DNA of 64,000 nucleotides from positions 62,001 to 126,000 of the forward strand of contig JAFAEM010000016.1 in the NCBI GenBank assembly GCA_023424015.1, given 5' to 3'. The notes under the pieces are model-generated. The model had not been told where the DNA came from and searched no databases. It worked only from the letters and a program-made list of their open reading frames with translations. Below are positions 1 to 8,621 of the stretch, one piece after another. Both the position numbers and the translations under genes were made by a program. Origin of the DNA: Bacteroidota bacterium. GTDB taxonomy: Bacteria; Bacteroidota; Bacteroidia; Chitinophagales; Chitinophagaceae. The stretch's first letter is position 1. Every line of letters starts with the position of its first letter.

Positions 1-1140
1 CTCACCCCAGATTACGGGTCCCGTACTATAGCTAACCGCATCTCCATTTCGGTCGGTGCTTTTGCCATTGCTTTCCATATTTCCCTGTTGGAAATAGGCC
101 GCGAAACGGTGCATGTATTGATCGTATGGAAGTATGGCTTCCGTTTGAGATCCAAAAAAGTTGCTGTACCAAAGGCCGACCAATCCCATCAATACAGGGA
201 TGTTTTTATCAAAATCGGTATTGCGAAAATGAAGGTCGGCGCTATGGGCGCCTTTGAGCAGTTGCTCGAAGTTTTTATAACCAATAAAAAGGGCAATGGA
301 CAATCCAATGGCACTCCACAGGGAATAGCGGCCACCTACCCAGTCCCAGAATTCGAACATATTGTTTTTGTCTATTCCAAATTTTACAACTTCCTTTTCG
401 TTGGTGGAGAGTGCAGCGAAATGCAGGGCAATATGTTTTTCATTTTTCGCTTTTTTCAAAAACCATTCACGTGCTGTCTGGGCATTGGTCATGGTTTCCT
501 GCGTGGTGAATGTCTTGGATGCAATAAGAAACAGTGTCCGTTCAGGACTCAGTTTCTTTAAAGTTTCTGCGATATGCGTTCCATCCACATTGGATACAAA
601 GTAACATTCCATATCCTCAACACGGTAAGGTTTTAAAGCCTCCGTAACCATCAGTGGACCGAGGTCGCTTCCCCCAATACCAATATTGACGATATATTTG
701 ATCCGTTTACCTGTATATCCGCGATGTTCACCATTGTGAACGGCCTCACAGAATTTGCGCATCTTGCGCAATACTTTTTTTATTTCGGGCATCACATCGT
801 TACCCTGGGTGTAGACAGGTTTTTTGGAAAAATTGCGAAGGGCCGTATGCAACACAGCTCGTTGTTCGGTAGCGTTGATCACTTCACCATTAAACATCGC
901 TTCAATCGCATCTTTTAACTGGCATTCACGGCACAGTTGCAATAAAAGTTCAAGTGTTTTATCCGTGAGTATGTTTTTTGAATAATCAAACAGGATATCA
1001 TCCAGCCGCAGACTGAATTTTTCAAAACGGCCGGGGTCGCTTCCAAACAGGTCCCGCATTTTCACATCTCTCATTTCAGAATGATGCTGTGTCAATAGTT
1101 GCCAGGCGGCCGTAGTGGTTGGTTTTATATTTGGTAACAT
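1..1140 (-). CDS. pgi: Glucose-6-phosphate isomerase, 3' end cut by window edge
   Basis: Interconverts glucose 6-phosphate and fructose 6-phosphate in the cytosol (glycolysis and gluconeogenesis). The reading frame starts at ATG 1140 and is still open at base 1, giving about 380 residues of an enzyme usually near 550. Visible family marks are GIGGSDLGP at about residues 153-161, SKTFTTQET near 210, and the signature WVGGRYSLWSA near 270. The C-terminal signature with the last catalytic residues lies beyond the window. The gene sits 9 bases downstream of ltaE on the same strand, so the two are probably co-transcribed. The family call is firm; only completeness is unknown. Confidence 0.95.
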   Translation of the reverse strand, partial: MLPNIKPTTTAAWQLLTQHHSEMRDVKMRDLFGSDPGRFEKFSLRLDDILFDYSKNILTDKTLELLLQLCRECQLKDAIEAMFNGEVINATEQRAVLHTALRNFSKKPVYTQGNDVMPEIKKVLRKMRKFCEAVHNGEHRGYTGKRIKYIVNIGIGGSDLGPLMVTEALKPYRVEDMECYFVSNVDGTHIAETLKKLSPERTLFLIASKTFTTQETMTNAQTAREWFLKKAKNEKHIALHFAALSTNEKEVVKFGIDKNNMFEFWDWVGGRYSLWSAIGLSIALFIGYKNFEQLLKGAHSADLHFRNTDFDKNIPVLMGLVGLWYSNFFGSQTEAILPYDQYMHRFAAYFQQGNMESNGKSTDRNGDAVSYSTGPVIWGE

Positions 1141-1149
1141 ATTTCGGTA

Positions 1150-2166
1150 TTAGAGCGATGAAATGACTTTGATTGTTTGGTCCACCATTTCTTTACTGAT
1201 ATCAAGATGTAGAACCAGGCGAACACGGTTAGGAGCAATCGCGTAGCCAAGGATATTTTTTTCTTTTAACCTCGAAACTAATGCAGGTGCGCTTTCTCCT
1301 GGTTTCAGTTCGAAGATGACGATATTGGTTTCAACCGGTAGTACCTGCTGTATAAAATCTTTTTTTGCAATAGCCTCACCGATCATGGCAGCATGGATAT
1401 GGTCATCTTTTAACGCGGAGAAATTATTCTGTAACGCAAAGATGCCGGCTGCTGCCAAAAAGCCAGCCTGTCGCATACCACCTCCAAATACTTTACGAAT
1501 ACGCCTTGCTTTTTTGATAAAGTCTTTATTGCCTATTAGCAAACTGCCTACCGGGCAGCCCAGGCTCTTGCTCAGGCAAAGGGATATGCTGTCAAATACC
1601 TTTCCGTATTGCCGGGGTGATTCATTCTTTGTTACCAATGCATTGGCCAGTCGTGCACCATCGAGATGGAGCCTCAGGTGGTTTTCATCACAAACGGTTC
1701 TGATTTCCTGGATGGCACTGAATTCATAACAACTTCCGCCGCCCCGGTTACTTGTATTTTCCAGGCTCACCAGGCTGGTCCTTGCCCGGTGTACATCATC
1801 TGGGTTAATGGCATCACGCACCTGTGTCGCCGTGATTCGACCACGATCACCGTAGATTAGTTTCACAGATACACCCGAATTAAAGGCAATCCCACCACCT
1901 TCGTACTGATATATATGTGATGATTCATCGCAGATGACCTCATCACCCGGTTGTGTATGGCATTTGATGGCGATCTGGTTGGTCATGGTACCGGAGGGAC
2001 AAAACAGGGCTGCTTCCATTCCAAACATATTGGCTGAAAGGGATTCTAATTCGTTGACGCTATCATCTTCCCCAAAAACGTCATCGCCGACCCGGGCGGT
2101 CATCATGGCGTCGAGCATAGCAGCTCCGGGCCTGGTAACGGTATCGGAGCGAAAATCAATGATCAT
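1150..2166 (-). CDS. ltaE: Low-specificity L-threonine aldolase (beta-eliminating lyase family)
   Basis: PLP enzyme that cleaves L-threonine or allo-threonine to glycine and acetaldehyde in the cytosol. The protein opens with MIIDFRSDTVTRPG, the conserved start of this family, so ATG 2166 (338 aa) is preferred over an in-frame upstream ATG at 2256 that would add 30 unrelated residues. SGTMTNQIA, HLDGARLANA and the PLP-lysine segment LSKSLGCPVGS are all present, and the length matches the family. It lies just upstream of pgi (9-base gap). A small hairpin precedes it at 2223-2244. Confidence 0.92.
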   Translation of the reverse strand: MIIDFRSDTVTRPGAAMLDAMMTARVGDDVFGEDDSVNELESLSANMFGMEAALFCPSGTMTNQIAIKCHTQPGDEVICDESSHIYQYEGGGIAFNSGVSVKLIYGDRGRITATQVRDAINPDDVHRARTSLVSLENTSNRGGGSCYEFSAIQEIRTVCDENHLRLHLDGARLANALVTKNESPRQYGKVFDSISLCLSKSLGCPVGSLLIGNKDFIKKARRIRKVFGGGMRQAGFLAAAGIFALQNNFSALKDDHIHAAMIGEAIAKKDFIQQVLPVETNIVIFELKPGESAPALVSRLKEKNILGYAIAPNRVRLVLHLDISKEMVDQTIKVISSL

Positions 2167-2222
2167 GTAAAGTTTTGTCTGCAATATAATCAGTTCACTT
2201 CTTCCTATTATATTATTAAGTC

Positions 2223-2244
2223 CCCGCCACCTGCCGGTAGCGGG
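2223..2244. repeat. Small GC-rich imperfect hairpin upstream of ltaE
   Basis: CCCGC-C-ACC, loop TGCC, GGT-A-GCGGG: five base pairs, one C/A mismatch, then three more pairs around a four-base loop. It lies in the probable leader of ltaE and may be a degenerate relative of the intergenic palindromes at 26350 and 39086, but the core sequence differs. Its function cannot be judged from one copy. Confidence 0.4.
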
Positions 2245-2629
2245 TTTACACTTCATGATTCATATATCTTAGTAATATATATAATGAAATGAGTTGGCTT
2301 AAAAGTCAATGATAGCATTTGAATTCCTATTTTGGAAACATTGGAATTATCACGTATAGCCTTCCGGATATTTCAAACATCATTTCCTACCGTTCATTGT
2401 CGAAAAGCAGCAGTTGACCTGTTTTGGCTAGGAGAGCAGTGGGTTGTAGTATAGTTTTACACCTGAAAATGAGATAATTAGAAGAATTTTCCGCTTATCT
2501 GCGTTAATTACCTTTCATCAGAAAATCCGGCCAGTTTGTAACCCGTTCCCCAGGTAAGCGTCCAACACAGTGTTCGAATTGACCGGCCATTCATCAGAAT
2601 ATATTGCCGTTTAATACAAAACAATGTTC

Positions 2630-2655
2630 TTGGTATTGCAAAGTACCTACTTTTG
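2630..2655 (+). promoter_or_regulatory. Candidate Bacteroidota promoter of the TonB-type receptor gene
   Basis: A perfect -7 element TACTTTTG (TAnnTTTG) lies at 2648-2655. A TTG at 2630-2632 is the nearest -33 candidate, with a spacing of 15 that is shorter than the usual 17-23, so the upstream half is doubtful. It would give a leader of roughly 40 bases before ATG 2704. Confidence 0.4.
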
Positions 2656-2703
2656 ACCTGTAATGATTAACAACTAGTACTAACACTCGAAACCATAAAC
2701 CAA

Positions 2704-5181
2704 ATGCAAAAGATCCTGACATTGCTGACAGTCGCTTTAACCTTATCCTTTGTCGGCCTAGCACAAGTAAACCAGTCGCCAGCTTCGGAAAACAACCGGA
2801 CAGGCAAGATCACTGGAACCGTTATTGACGGGAGTACAAAAATTGTAGAGTCTGCAACGATCAGCCTCTTGAAAGCTGCTGACTCCAGCGTAGTGAAAAT
2901 GAACGTAGCTGATAAAACCGGCAAATTTGAGTTTGATAATGTAGCCCTGGGTAAATACCTGGTTTCAATCTCTGCTATCGGTCACGAAAAAGGATTTTCA
3001 GAGCTGATTGATATCAATCCTTCGAACCTGGTGATTGCGCTCAAAACAATTGAACTGGTGCCTTCGGCCAAAGCGATTGCCGGTGTTACGGTGACTTCAA
3101 AGAAACCCTTTATCGAGCAAAAGGCTGGTAAAACATTGATCAATGTAGAAGCGTCACCCACAAATACAGGTTTGAATGCCCTGGAATTGCTGGAAAAATC
3201 ACCCGGCGTAATGGTTGACAACGATGGTAACATCAGCCTGAAAGGAAAACAGGGTGTGATGATCCTCATCGACGGTAAGCCAACATATATGAGTGGCGCG
3301 GATCTCACAAATTTGTTAAAGAACATGCAGAGCACTAACCTGGATCAGATCGAGATCATGACCAATCCCCCCGCTAAGTACGACGCGGCCGGTAATTCAG
3401 GTATCATCAATATCAAAACAAAGAAGGGTATTGTAAAAGGTATGAACGGAAACGCCAATGTCAATTATACCCAGGGTGTTTATGGCAGGTTTAATGGTGG
3501 TGTTAACCTTAACTATCGCAATAATAAATTCAATGTATTTGGTGGTGTGAATGGTGGTAAGTATGAAGGATTCAACAATCTCTTGATTGATCGTAAGATC
3601 CTGAATCCCGACAAGACCCTGAAAACAACGATCGATCAGGTTTCAAGACCTCATTTTGAAGGTTATTACGAAAATGTAAAACTGGGTATGGATTATTATT
3701 TTACCAAGAAAACTGTAGCTGGTGTAGTAGTGAATGGTAATTTCCATAAAGGTGACGAGGATCCCCGCAGCGTAGCCAACGTAAGACTGCCTGACGGCAG
3801 CCTGGATTATAAGTTAATCTCGAACGGCCTGAACGAAAGAAAGTCAAACAATATCACAACGAATTTCAATTTCAAGCATACATTCGACTCCACCGGTCGC
3901 GAAATCACTGCTGACCTTGATTATGCGACTTATCAGAACAGGAGCAATACCCGCTTAATTACCAGCAGCCTGAATAAATTTGGTGAAGAAGGTCCGGATG
4001 TAACACTTCTTGGAGCAATTCCTTCAGATATTAATATCTACAGCGGTAAGATCGATTATGTTCATCCATTCAAGAGTGGACTGAAAATGGAAGCCGGTCT
4101 GAAATCGAGCTTCGTGAAAACTGATAATAAAGTGAATTACCTGCGCAACCAGGTCGCGGATTTAAACAGGAATAACCATTTCCTCTACGATGAAAACATC
4201 AACGCGGCCTATGCGATCTTTTCAAAGTCCATAAAGAAACTCGAGCTCTCAGCAGGTTTGCGCCTGGAGAACACGATTGCTAAAGGTCATCAACTGAGCA
4301 ATGATTCAAGTTTCAAACGCGAGTACACCAACCTGTTTCCAAACCTCGGAGTGAGCTATAATATCAACGATAAGAACCAGCTCAACTTCAGCTATAGCCG
4401 CAGGATCATGAGGCCCGACTATGATGATCTGAATCCATTTACTTTCTTCCTGGATTCATTGACATACGGCCAGGGCAATCCTTACCTACAGCCCCAGTTT
4501 ACCAATAATTTTGAGATCAGTCATACCTTCAACAGGTTCCTGACTACAACGCTCAACTATACTGAGACCAACGATATCATTACCCAGATGCTGAAACAGA
4601 ACAACGCCAAAAATGAAACCTACCAGACCCAGGAGAATTTCAATAATATGAAGCAGTTCGGACTCGCGGTGATGGCAAATTTCAAGGTCACAAAATGGTG
4701 GAGCGCGAATGTATACACCAATGTCTTTAACAACCATTACTCAGGTATTTACAACAATGGTGTGAAGAATGATCCGGTTGATATCCAGTTTACCAGTTTC
4801 GGTGGTAATATGACCAACAGTTTTACCATTGGTAAGAAAGGCTGGACTGCAGAACTCAGCGGATGGTACCGTAGCAAAGTGGCAGATGGTATTCTTGTAG
4901 CAAACGAAATGTATGCGGTTAACTCCGGAATCGCCAAAACCATGTTGCAGAAGAAAGGAACTCTTAAGATCGGTGTACGGGATATCTTCTACACCCAGAA
5001 ATTTAGTGGTTACGCCAGGTACAGCGACATCGATGTAAACATTGCCGCTCGCCGCGACAGCCGCCAGGTGAATGTATCATTCACCTACCGCTTCGGTAAA
5101 CAAAATATCGCTCCTGAGCGTAAGAGAAGAAGCAGTGCCAGCGAAGAGCAAAACCGTGTGAACACTGGCGGAGGGAACTAA
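2704..5181 (+). CDS. TonB-dependent outer-membrane receptor-like beta-barrel protein
   Basis: Outer-membrane protein of 825 aa. Residues 1-20 form a signal peptide (MQKILTLLTVALTLSFVGLA). Residues about 35-115 are a carboxypeptidase-regulatory-like beta-sandwich (GKITGTVIDGSTKIVESATI). Residues about 140-245 are a plug-like domain with VMILIDGKPTYMSGADL and NPPAKYDAAGNSGIINIKTK. The rest is a long beta-barrel rich in alternating Asn/Tyr/Thr, followed by a basic, polar tail. This is the Bacteroidota outer-membrane beta-barrel family related to TonB receptors; the ligand is not deducible, and no SusD-like lipoprotein accompanies it. It stands alone with its own promoter candidate and terminator. 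Confidence 0.88.
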   Translation: MQKILTLLTVALTLSFVGLAQVNQSPASENNRTGKITGTVIDGSTKIVESATISLLKAADSSVVKMNVADKTGKFEFDNVALGKYLVSISAIGHEKGFSELIDINPSNLVIALKTIELVPSAKAIAGVTVTSKKPFIEQKAGKTLINVEASPTNTGLNALELLEKSPGVMVDNDGNISLKGKQGVMILIDGKPTYMSGADLTNLLKNMQSTNLDQIEIMTNPPAKYDAAGNSGIINIKTKKGIVKGMNGNANVNYTQGVYGRFNGGVNLNYRNNKFNVFGGVNGGKYEGFNNLLIDRKILNPDKTLKTTIDQVSRPHFEGYYENVKLGMDYYFTKKTVAGVVVNGNFHKGDEDPRSVANVRLPDGSLDYKLISNGLNERKSNNITTNFNFKHTFDSTGREITADLDYATYQNRSNTRLITSSLNKFGEEGPDVTLLGAIPSDINIYSGKIDYVHPFKSGLKMEAGLKSSFVKTDNKVNYLRNQVADLNRNNHFLYDENINAAYAIFSKSIKKLELSAGLRLENTIAKGHQLSNDSSFKREYTNLFPNLGVSYNINDKNQLNFSYSRRIMRPDYDDLNPFTFFLDSLTYGQGNPYLQPQFTNNFEISHTFNRFLTTTLNYTETNDIITQMLKQNNAKNETYQTQENFNNMKQFGLAVMANFKVTKWWSANVYTNVFNNHYSGIYNNGVKNDPVDIQFTSFGGNMTNSFTIGKKGWTAELSGWYRSKVADGILVANEMYAVNSGIAKTMLQKKGTLKIGVRDIFYTQKFSGYARYSDIDVNIAARRDSRQVNVSFTYRFGKQNIAPERKRRSSASEEQNRVNTGGGN

Positions 5182-5240
5182 CCTAAAACTATTAATCATA
5201 ACCTTATCAGGATTTTAGAACGCTGATTTTCTCATGTAAC

Positions 5241-5277
5241 GGTCCTTTCTTTTTAGAAGGGACCTTTTGTTATTTTT
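5241..5277 (+). terminator. Rho-independent terminator after the receptor gene
   Basis: A stem of nine pairs, GGTCCTTTC with GAAGGGACC (one G/U pair), closes a short loop and is followed by a T-rich run. It lies 60 bases after the receptor stop codon. Confidence 0.8.
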
Positions 5278-5319
5278 GCCGGCGAGCTTCAATTTCACTC
5301 ACCCAATAAATAGTTCATT

Positions 5320-5811
5320 ATGCCTTCATTTGATTTTGTAAGCAAAGTAGACTCCCAGGCGCTTGACAACGCCGTCAACGTTACAACCAAAGAAATCACC
5401 AACCGGTTTGATTTTAAAGGTTCGCATGTAGTTATTAATCTCGATAAAAAGGAGTTTAAAATCGCCCTTGAAACCGATGATGATATGAAAATGCGGCAAT
5501 TGCTGGATGTGCTGGTCAGCAGGGCACACAAACAGGGCATCGCACCCGAGGCTTTCGACCTTTCAAAGGAGGGGAGTCAGAGTGGAAAAGCCTGGAAAAA
5601 AGAAGTGCAGGTGAGAAACGGATTGAAGCAGGAGGATGCCAAAAAGATCGTAAAGCTGATCAAGGACACGGGTTTAAAGGTGCAGGCATCCATCAATGAC
5701 GATATTGTACGGGTAACTGGCAAAAAAATCGATGATTTGCAGGAAGTGATACAGGCGTCGAAGGGATGGGATCTGGGTGTTCCGCTACAGACCGAGAATA
5801 TGCGAAGCTAA
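5320..5811 (+). CDS. yajQ: YajQ family nucleotide-binding protein (UPF0234)
   Basis: Small cytosolic protein of 163 aa, the usual family length. The N-terminus MPSFDFVSKVD, the segment EITNRFDFKGS at about residues 27-37, and the C-terminal ending DLGVPLQTENMRS are characteristic. The family has two ferredoxin-like folds; some members bind cyclic di-GMP or RNA, but which ligand applies here is unknown. It is a single gene between a terminator and a 386-base gap. An in-frame start at 5320 fits the family start exactly. Confidence 0.92.
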   Translation: MPSFDFVSKVDSQALDNAVNVTTKEITNRFDFKGSHVVINLDKKEFKIALETDDDMKMRQLLDVLVSRAHKQGIAPEAFDLSKEGSQSGKAWKKEVQVRNGLKQEDAKKIVKLIKDTGLKVQASINDDIVRVTGKKIDDLQEVIQASKGWDLGVPLQTENMRS

Positions 5812-6021
5812 AATGTGCATATCGGTGGTAAATTGGTACATAACCCCGTATTATTGTGGAAAACAAGGTGCGAAACCGGTGCGTATCAAAAGCCTCCAAA
5901 ATTTGGAAACGGCTATATCGGAAACGTATCTTCAAAATACAAACGCTGCAGGATATTTTGGAAACAGAAAGAATGCAGTTTGGAGAAGCGGAAATCTGTA
6001 ACAGGATAAAAAGCTACTCCT

Positions 6022-6086
6022 GAAAGCATCAGGAAAAATGAATATACAGGCGCAAGCAGGTATAGGATTTAAATTCTGATGCTTTC
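6022..6086 (+). repeat. Perfect 11-base inverted repeat, possible RNA stem-loop
   Basis: GAAAGCATCAG at 6022-6032 is exactly complementary to CTGATGCTTTC at 6076-6086, which is followed by GTTTTTTC. A smaller hairpin TCCTGA/TCAGGA overlaps the left arm, so two alternative foldings are possible. The 43-base loop and T-run could make it a late terminator for yajQ transcripts or a structured leader. Confidence 0.45.
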
Positions 6087-6102
6087 GTTTTTTCGAATAA
6101 GA

Positions 6103-6134
6103 TTTGGCAAACCCGCCGATCAGTCCTATCTTCG
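6103..6134 (+). promoter_or_regulatory. Bacteroidota-type promoter of rpmE2
   Basis: TTTG at 6103-6106, a spacing of 20 bases, then TATCTTCG at 6127-6134. This matches the -33/-7 pattern of the phylum, with one C for T in the -7 box. Transcription would start near 6141, about 57 bases before ATG 6198. Confidence 0.6.
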
Positions 6135-6197
6135 CACACTTAAAAAAATCAAGCAAAAGCACGGCAAAATCCGTGTAGCCTTAAAAATCAAAGAGTT

Positions 6198-6449
6198 ATG
6201 AAAAAAGGTCTCCATCCCGAAAACTATCGCCTTGTGGTTTTCAAAGATATGAGTAACAACTATTCATTTCTAAGCCGTTCTACAGCAGCGTCTAAGGAAA
6301 CCGTGAAATGGGAAGATGGAAATGAATATCCCCTGGTAAAACTGGAGATTTCTAATACATCTCATCCTTTCTTTACCGGTAAAAACATGCTGGTTGACAC
6401 CGCGGGCCGTATCGATAAATTCAAAAAGAAGTACGCTAAGAAAGCCTAA
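6198..6449 (+). CDS. rpmE2: 50S ribosomal protein L31 type B
   Basis: Ribosomal large-subunit protein of 83 aa. MKKGLHPENYRLVVFKDMS, the HPFFTG segment near residue 54, and a Lys-rich C-terminus ending KKYAKKA identify the type B form. It has no CxxC zinc-binding pairs, as expected for the zinc-independent (C-minus) paralogue. It is monocistronic: its own promoter lies upstream, and a strong terminator starts 26 bases after the stop. Confidence 0.95.
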   Translation: MKKGLHPENYRLVVFKDMSNNYSFLSRSTAASKETVKWEDGNEYPLVKLEISNTSHPFFTGKNMLVDTAGRIDKFKKKYAKKA

Positions 6450-6474
6450 GCGATTTTTGGAATTAATGTATATC

Positions 6475-6502
6475 AAACCTTCCCGACCGGAAGGTTTTTT
6501 TT
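6475..6502 (+). terminator. Rho-independent terminator after rpmE2
   Basis: AACCTTCC and GGAAGGTT form an eight-pair stem with a five-base loop, followed directly by a run of T residues. It is a textbook intrinsic terminator. Confidence 0.88.
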
Positions 6503-6647
6503 ATGTTTTCTATCGGAATCCCGGGCAACGGAACGCTGTTGCGTTTGCATCAATCCGGAATCCGTTTCTGCGTAACGGCGTTCCATTCTACCATGTCATC
6601 GCGCTGCAATTTTTTAAAGTATCTTTCCGGATAGTAATTTCTTTTTC

Positions 6648-7826
6648 ATGAACAAGATCCTTTTCACGGAAGAATATTGCCAGCCGGAAAACCTTTACCC
6701 GTTTACCCTCACCAGGCAGATCCAGGATATCCGGGTGGGTATACTTACCATTCGTGAAAAATGGGAAAAAGCGATGGGGTTGCCATCCTTTGACCGGTAC
6801 GAGGACGATTACAAGGACCTGGAACGTTCGTTGACAGTTTCGAAAGCCGCGCAGGGAGGATTATGTTATATGATACATGCCAATGTATTGCCGACCCCTT
6901 CGCTTGTAAAGGCTGTGAAAAAATTAAAAAGTGGTGAATTTATCTCGACCAATGAGGATAGCGGGATCGTATTTTGTTTTACCAGTAAGGAAATAGGCGA
7001 TAAACATAAGATCAGGGTGACGAAGCCGGTAGTTTTTAATGAGGAAATTAAAGCCCTGCATTATCCCTGGGATATCATTCAACTGAATGACTGGGCCATC
7101 CGGCAGGATTTTCTGCTCCTCCGGGGAAAAAGGAAATCACAAGCGATACCGGGATCAAACCAGTTAGTCAGTCGTTCGAATATATTTATTGAAAAAGGCG
7201 CCAAACTTCAACATTGCATACTCAATGCATCTAATGGTCCCATCTATATTGGGAAGAACGCGGAAGTGATGGAAGGTTCCCTGATCCGCGGTCCTTTTGC
7301 GATGGGAGAAGGAGCTTGTGTTAAAATGGGTGCAAAGATCTATGGCGCCACCACGCTGGGACCCTATAGTATTGGAGGAGGTGAGATTAAAAATTCCGTT
7401 CTTTTTGGTCATTCCAACAAAGCACATGATGGTTACCTTGGTGATTCGGTGATCGGGGAGTGGTGCAACCTTGGTGCCGGTACCACCAATTCGAACCTGA
7501 AGAATAATGCCAGCGAGGTAAGTATTTGGACTACGAAAGGCCTGGTGAAAGCAGGACTGAAATGCGGTGTGCTGATGGGCGACTATACCCGCACCGCTAT
7601 TAATACTTCCATCAATACGGGGACGGTGATCGGTGTCAGCTGTAATGTTTTTGGCATGGGGCTTACACCAAAATATATTCCAAGTTTCTCATGGGGGAGC
7701 GACGGTGTTAGCAGATATGCATTTGAAAAGGCTCTGCAGGATATAGAGGGTTGGAAAAAGTTGAAATCGCAATCCATTACCGATAACGAGAAAAGCATTT
7801 TAAAATATATCTTTAAACATTTTTAA
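6648..7826 (+). CDS. Bacteroidota-type GlmU-like bifunctional sugar-phosphate nucleotidyl/acetyltransferase
   Basis: Protein of 392 aa matching the alternative GlmU family of Bacteroidota, presumed to make UDP-N-acetylglucosamine for cell-wall and surface glycans. The N-terminal part (about 1-170) is a divergent nucleotidyltransferase-like domain starting MNKILFTEEYCQPENLYPFT, which lacks the usual GxGTRM loop. The C-terminal part (about 180-370) is a left-handed beta-helix with hexapeptide repeats (IYIGKNAEVMEGSLIRG, GAKIYGATTLGPYSIGGG). It precedes tpiA by 25 bases, probably as an operon. Whether both catalytic activities are present cannot be read here; the family call is good. Confidence 0.8.
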   Translation: MNKILFTEEYCQPENLYPFTLTRQIQDIRVGILTIREKWEKAMGLPSFDRYEDDYKDLERSLTVSKAAQGGLCYMIHANVLPTPSLVKAVKKLKSGEFISTNEDSGIVFCFTSKEIGDKHKIRVTKPVVFNEEIKALHYPWDIIQLNDWAIRQDFLLLRGKRKSQAIPGSNQLVSRSNIFIEKGAKLQHCILNASNGPIYIGKNAEVMEGSLIRGPFAMGEGACVKMGAKIYGATTLGPYSIGGGEIKNSVLFGHSNKAHDGYLGDSVIGEWCNLGAGTTNSNLKNNASEVSIWTTKGLVKAGLKCGVLMGDYTRTAINTSINTGTVIGVSCNVFGMGLTPKYIPSFSWGSDGVSRYAFEKALQDIEGWKKLKSQSITDNEKSILKYIFKHF

Positions 7827-7851
7827 ACCCATATTACACAACTCAATACTT

Positions 7852-8613
7852 ATGAGAAATCAGATCGCGGCAGCTAACTGGAAGATGAACCTGACCTTTC
7901 AACAGGGAGAGAAGCTTTTGGATTCGATCATGGAAGCGGACATAGTACTGGCTGCCCATCAGAAAGCTGTATTCGCAGTGCCATTCCCATACCTGTTAAT
8001 GACGCGGAGTGAAGTAGATAACGCCCAAAATTATTTTGTAGCAGCCCAGAATTGTTCAAATAAAAAATCAGGTGCCTATACCGGCGAAGTATCAACGGAA
8101 ATGCTGCATTCTATTGGTGTACCTTACTGCGTAATCGGTCACAGTGAACGGCGTGAATATTTTAATGAAACAAACGCTGTGCTGGCCGAAAAACTCGACC
8201 GATGCCTTGAGAATTTTATCACTCCCATTTTTTGCTGTGGAGAGCCCCTGGAGATCCGTGAAGCGGGCACGCAGAACGAATATGTGGCTTTGCAATTAAA
8301 AGAATCGTTGTATCACCTGTCGGCAGAAAAAGTTAATGATATTGTGATCGCTTACGAGCCCATCTGGGCCATTGGTACGGGTAAGACCGCCAGTACCGAA
8401 CAGGCGCAGGAAATGCATGCACACCTGCGATCGACACTGGCAAGCCAGTTCGGAAAAGATACTGCAGAAGAAATTTCCATACTTTATGGTGGTAGTGTTA
8501 AGGCCGGCAATGCCAAAGAGTTGTTTTCCTGCCCCGACGTGGATGGGGGACTGGTCGGTGGTGCATCATTGGTTGCCGCAGATTTTATCGAGATCATCCG
8601 GGCATTGAAATAA
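7852..8613 (+). CDS. tpiA: Triosephosphate isomerase
   Basis: Glycolytic TIM-barrel enzyme interconverting dihydroxyacetone phosphate and glyceraldehyde 3-phosphate in the cytosol. The length of 253 aa is standard. Catalytic residues are visible: the lysine in ANWKMN (residue 11), the histidine in GHSERR (about 97) and the glutamate in AYEPIWAIGTG (about 169), plus the phosphate-binding YGGSVKAGN near 216. It follows the GlmU-like gene closely on the same strand and ends 8 bases from a convergent gene, with no obvious terminator between. Confidence 0.97.
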   Translation: MRNQIAAANWKMNLTFQQGEKLLDSIMEADIVLAAHQKAVFAVPFPYLLMTRSEVDNAQNYFVAAQNCSNKKSGAYTGEVSTEMLHSIGVPYCVIGHSERREYFNETNAVLAEKLDRCLENFITPIFCCGEPLEIREAGTQNEYVALQLKESLYHLSAEKVNDIVIAYEPIWAIGTGKTASTEQAQEMHAHLRSTLASQFGKDTAEEISILYGGSVKAGNAKELFSCPDVDGGLVGGASLVAADFIEIIRALK

Positions 8614-8621
8614 TTTCCCTT

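Larger units (their letters stand above)
2167..2703. other. 537-base intergenic region between divergent genes
   Basis: The stretch separates ltaE (minus) from the TonB-type receptor (plus). I find no convincing gene in it. It holds a small GC hairpin at 2223-2244, an AT-rich tract around 2257-2290 that could carry the ltaE promoter, and a likely promoter for the receptor at 2630-2655. The rest shows no repeat or structure that I can support. Confidence 0.6.
5812..6197. other. 386-base intergenic region upstream of rpmE2
   Basis: Short overlapping frames here have no start-site support or recognisable content, so I treat the stretch as non-coding. It holds an 11-base inverted repeat (6022-6032 with 6076-6086) and a good promoter at 6103-6134. 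The part from 5812 to about 6010 shows nothing I can name. Confidence 0.55.

Noticed and set aside
88..918. Several plus-strand open frames over the first kilobase
   Set aside because: They are antisense to the pgi frame, which is open through the window edge and carries clear isomerase motifs.
2570..2600. A GTTCGAATT tract that recalls a tRNA T-arm
   Set aside because: No acceptor stem, anticodon arm or CCA end can be built around it.
2667..2924. Minus-strand frame over the start of the TonB-type receptor
   Set aside because: It overlaps the signal peptide and regulatory-like domain of a well-supported gene and has no character of its own.
5777..6162. Short overlapping frames on both strands between yajQ and rpmE2
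   Set aside because: Low-complexity translations with no signal peptide, domain or start-site support; the region also contains a promoter and an inverted repeat.
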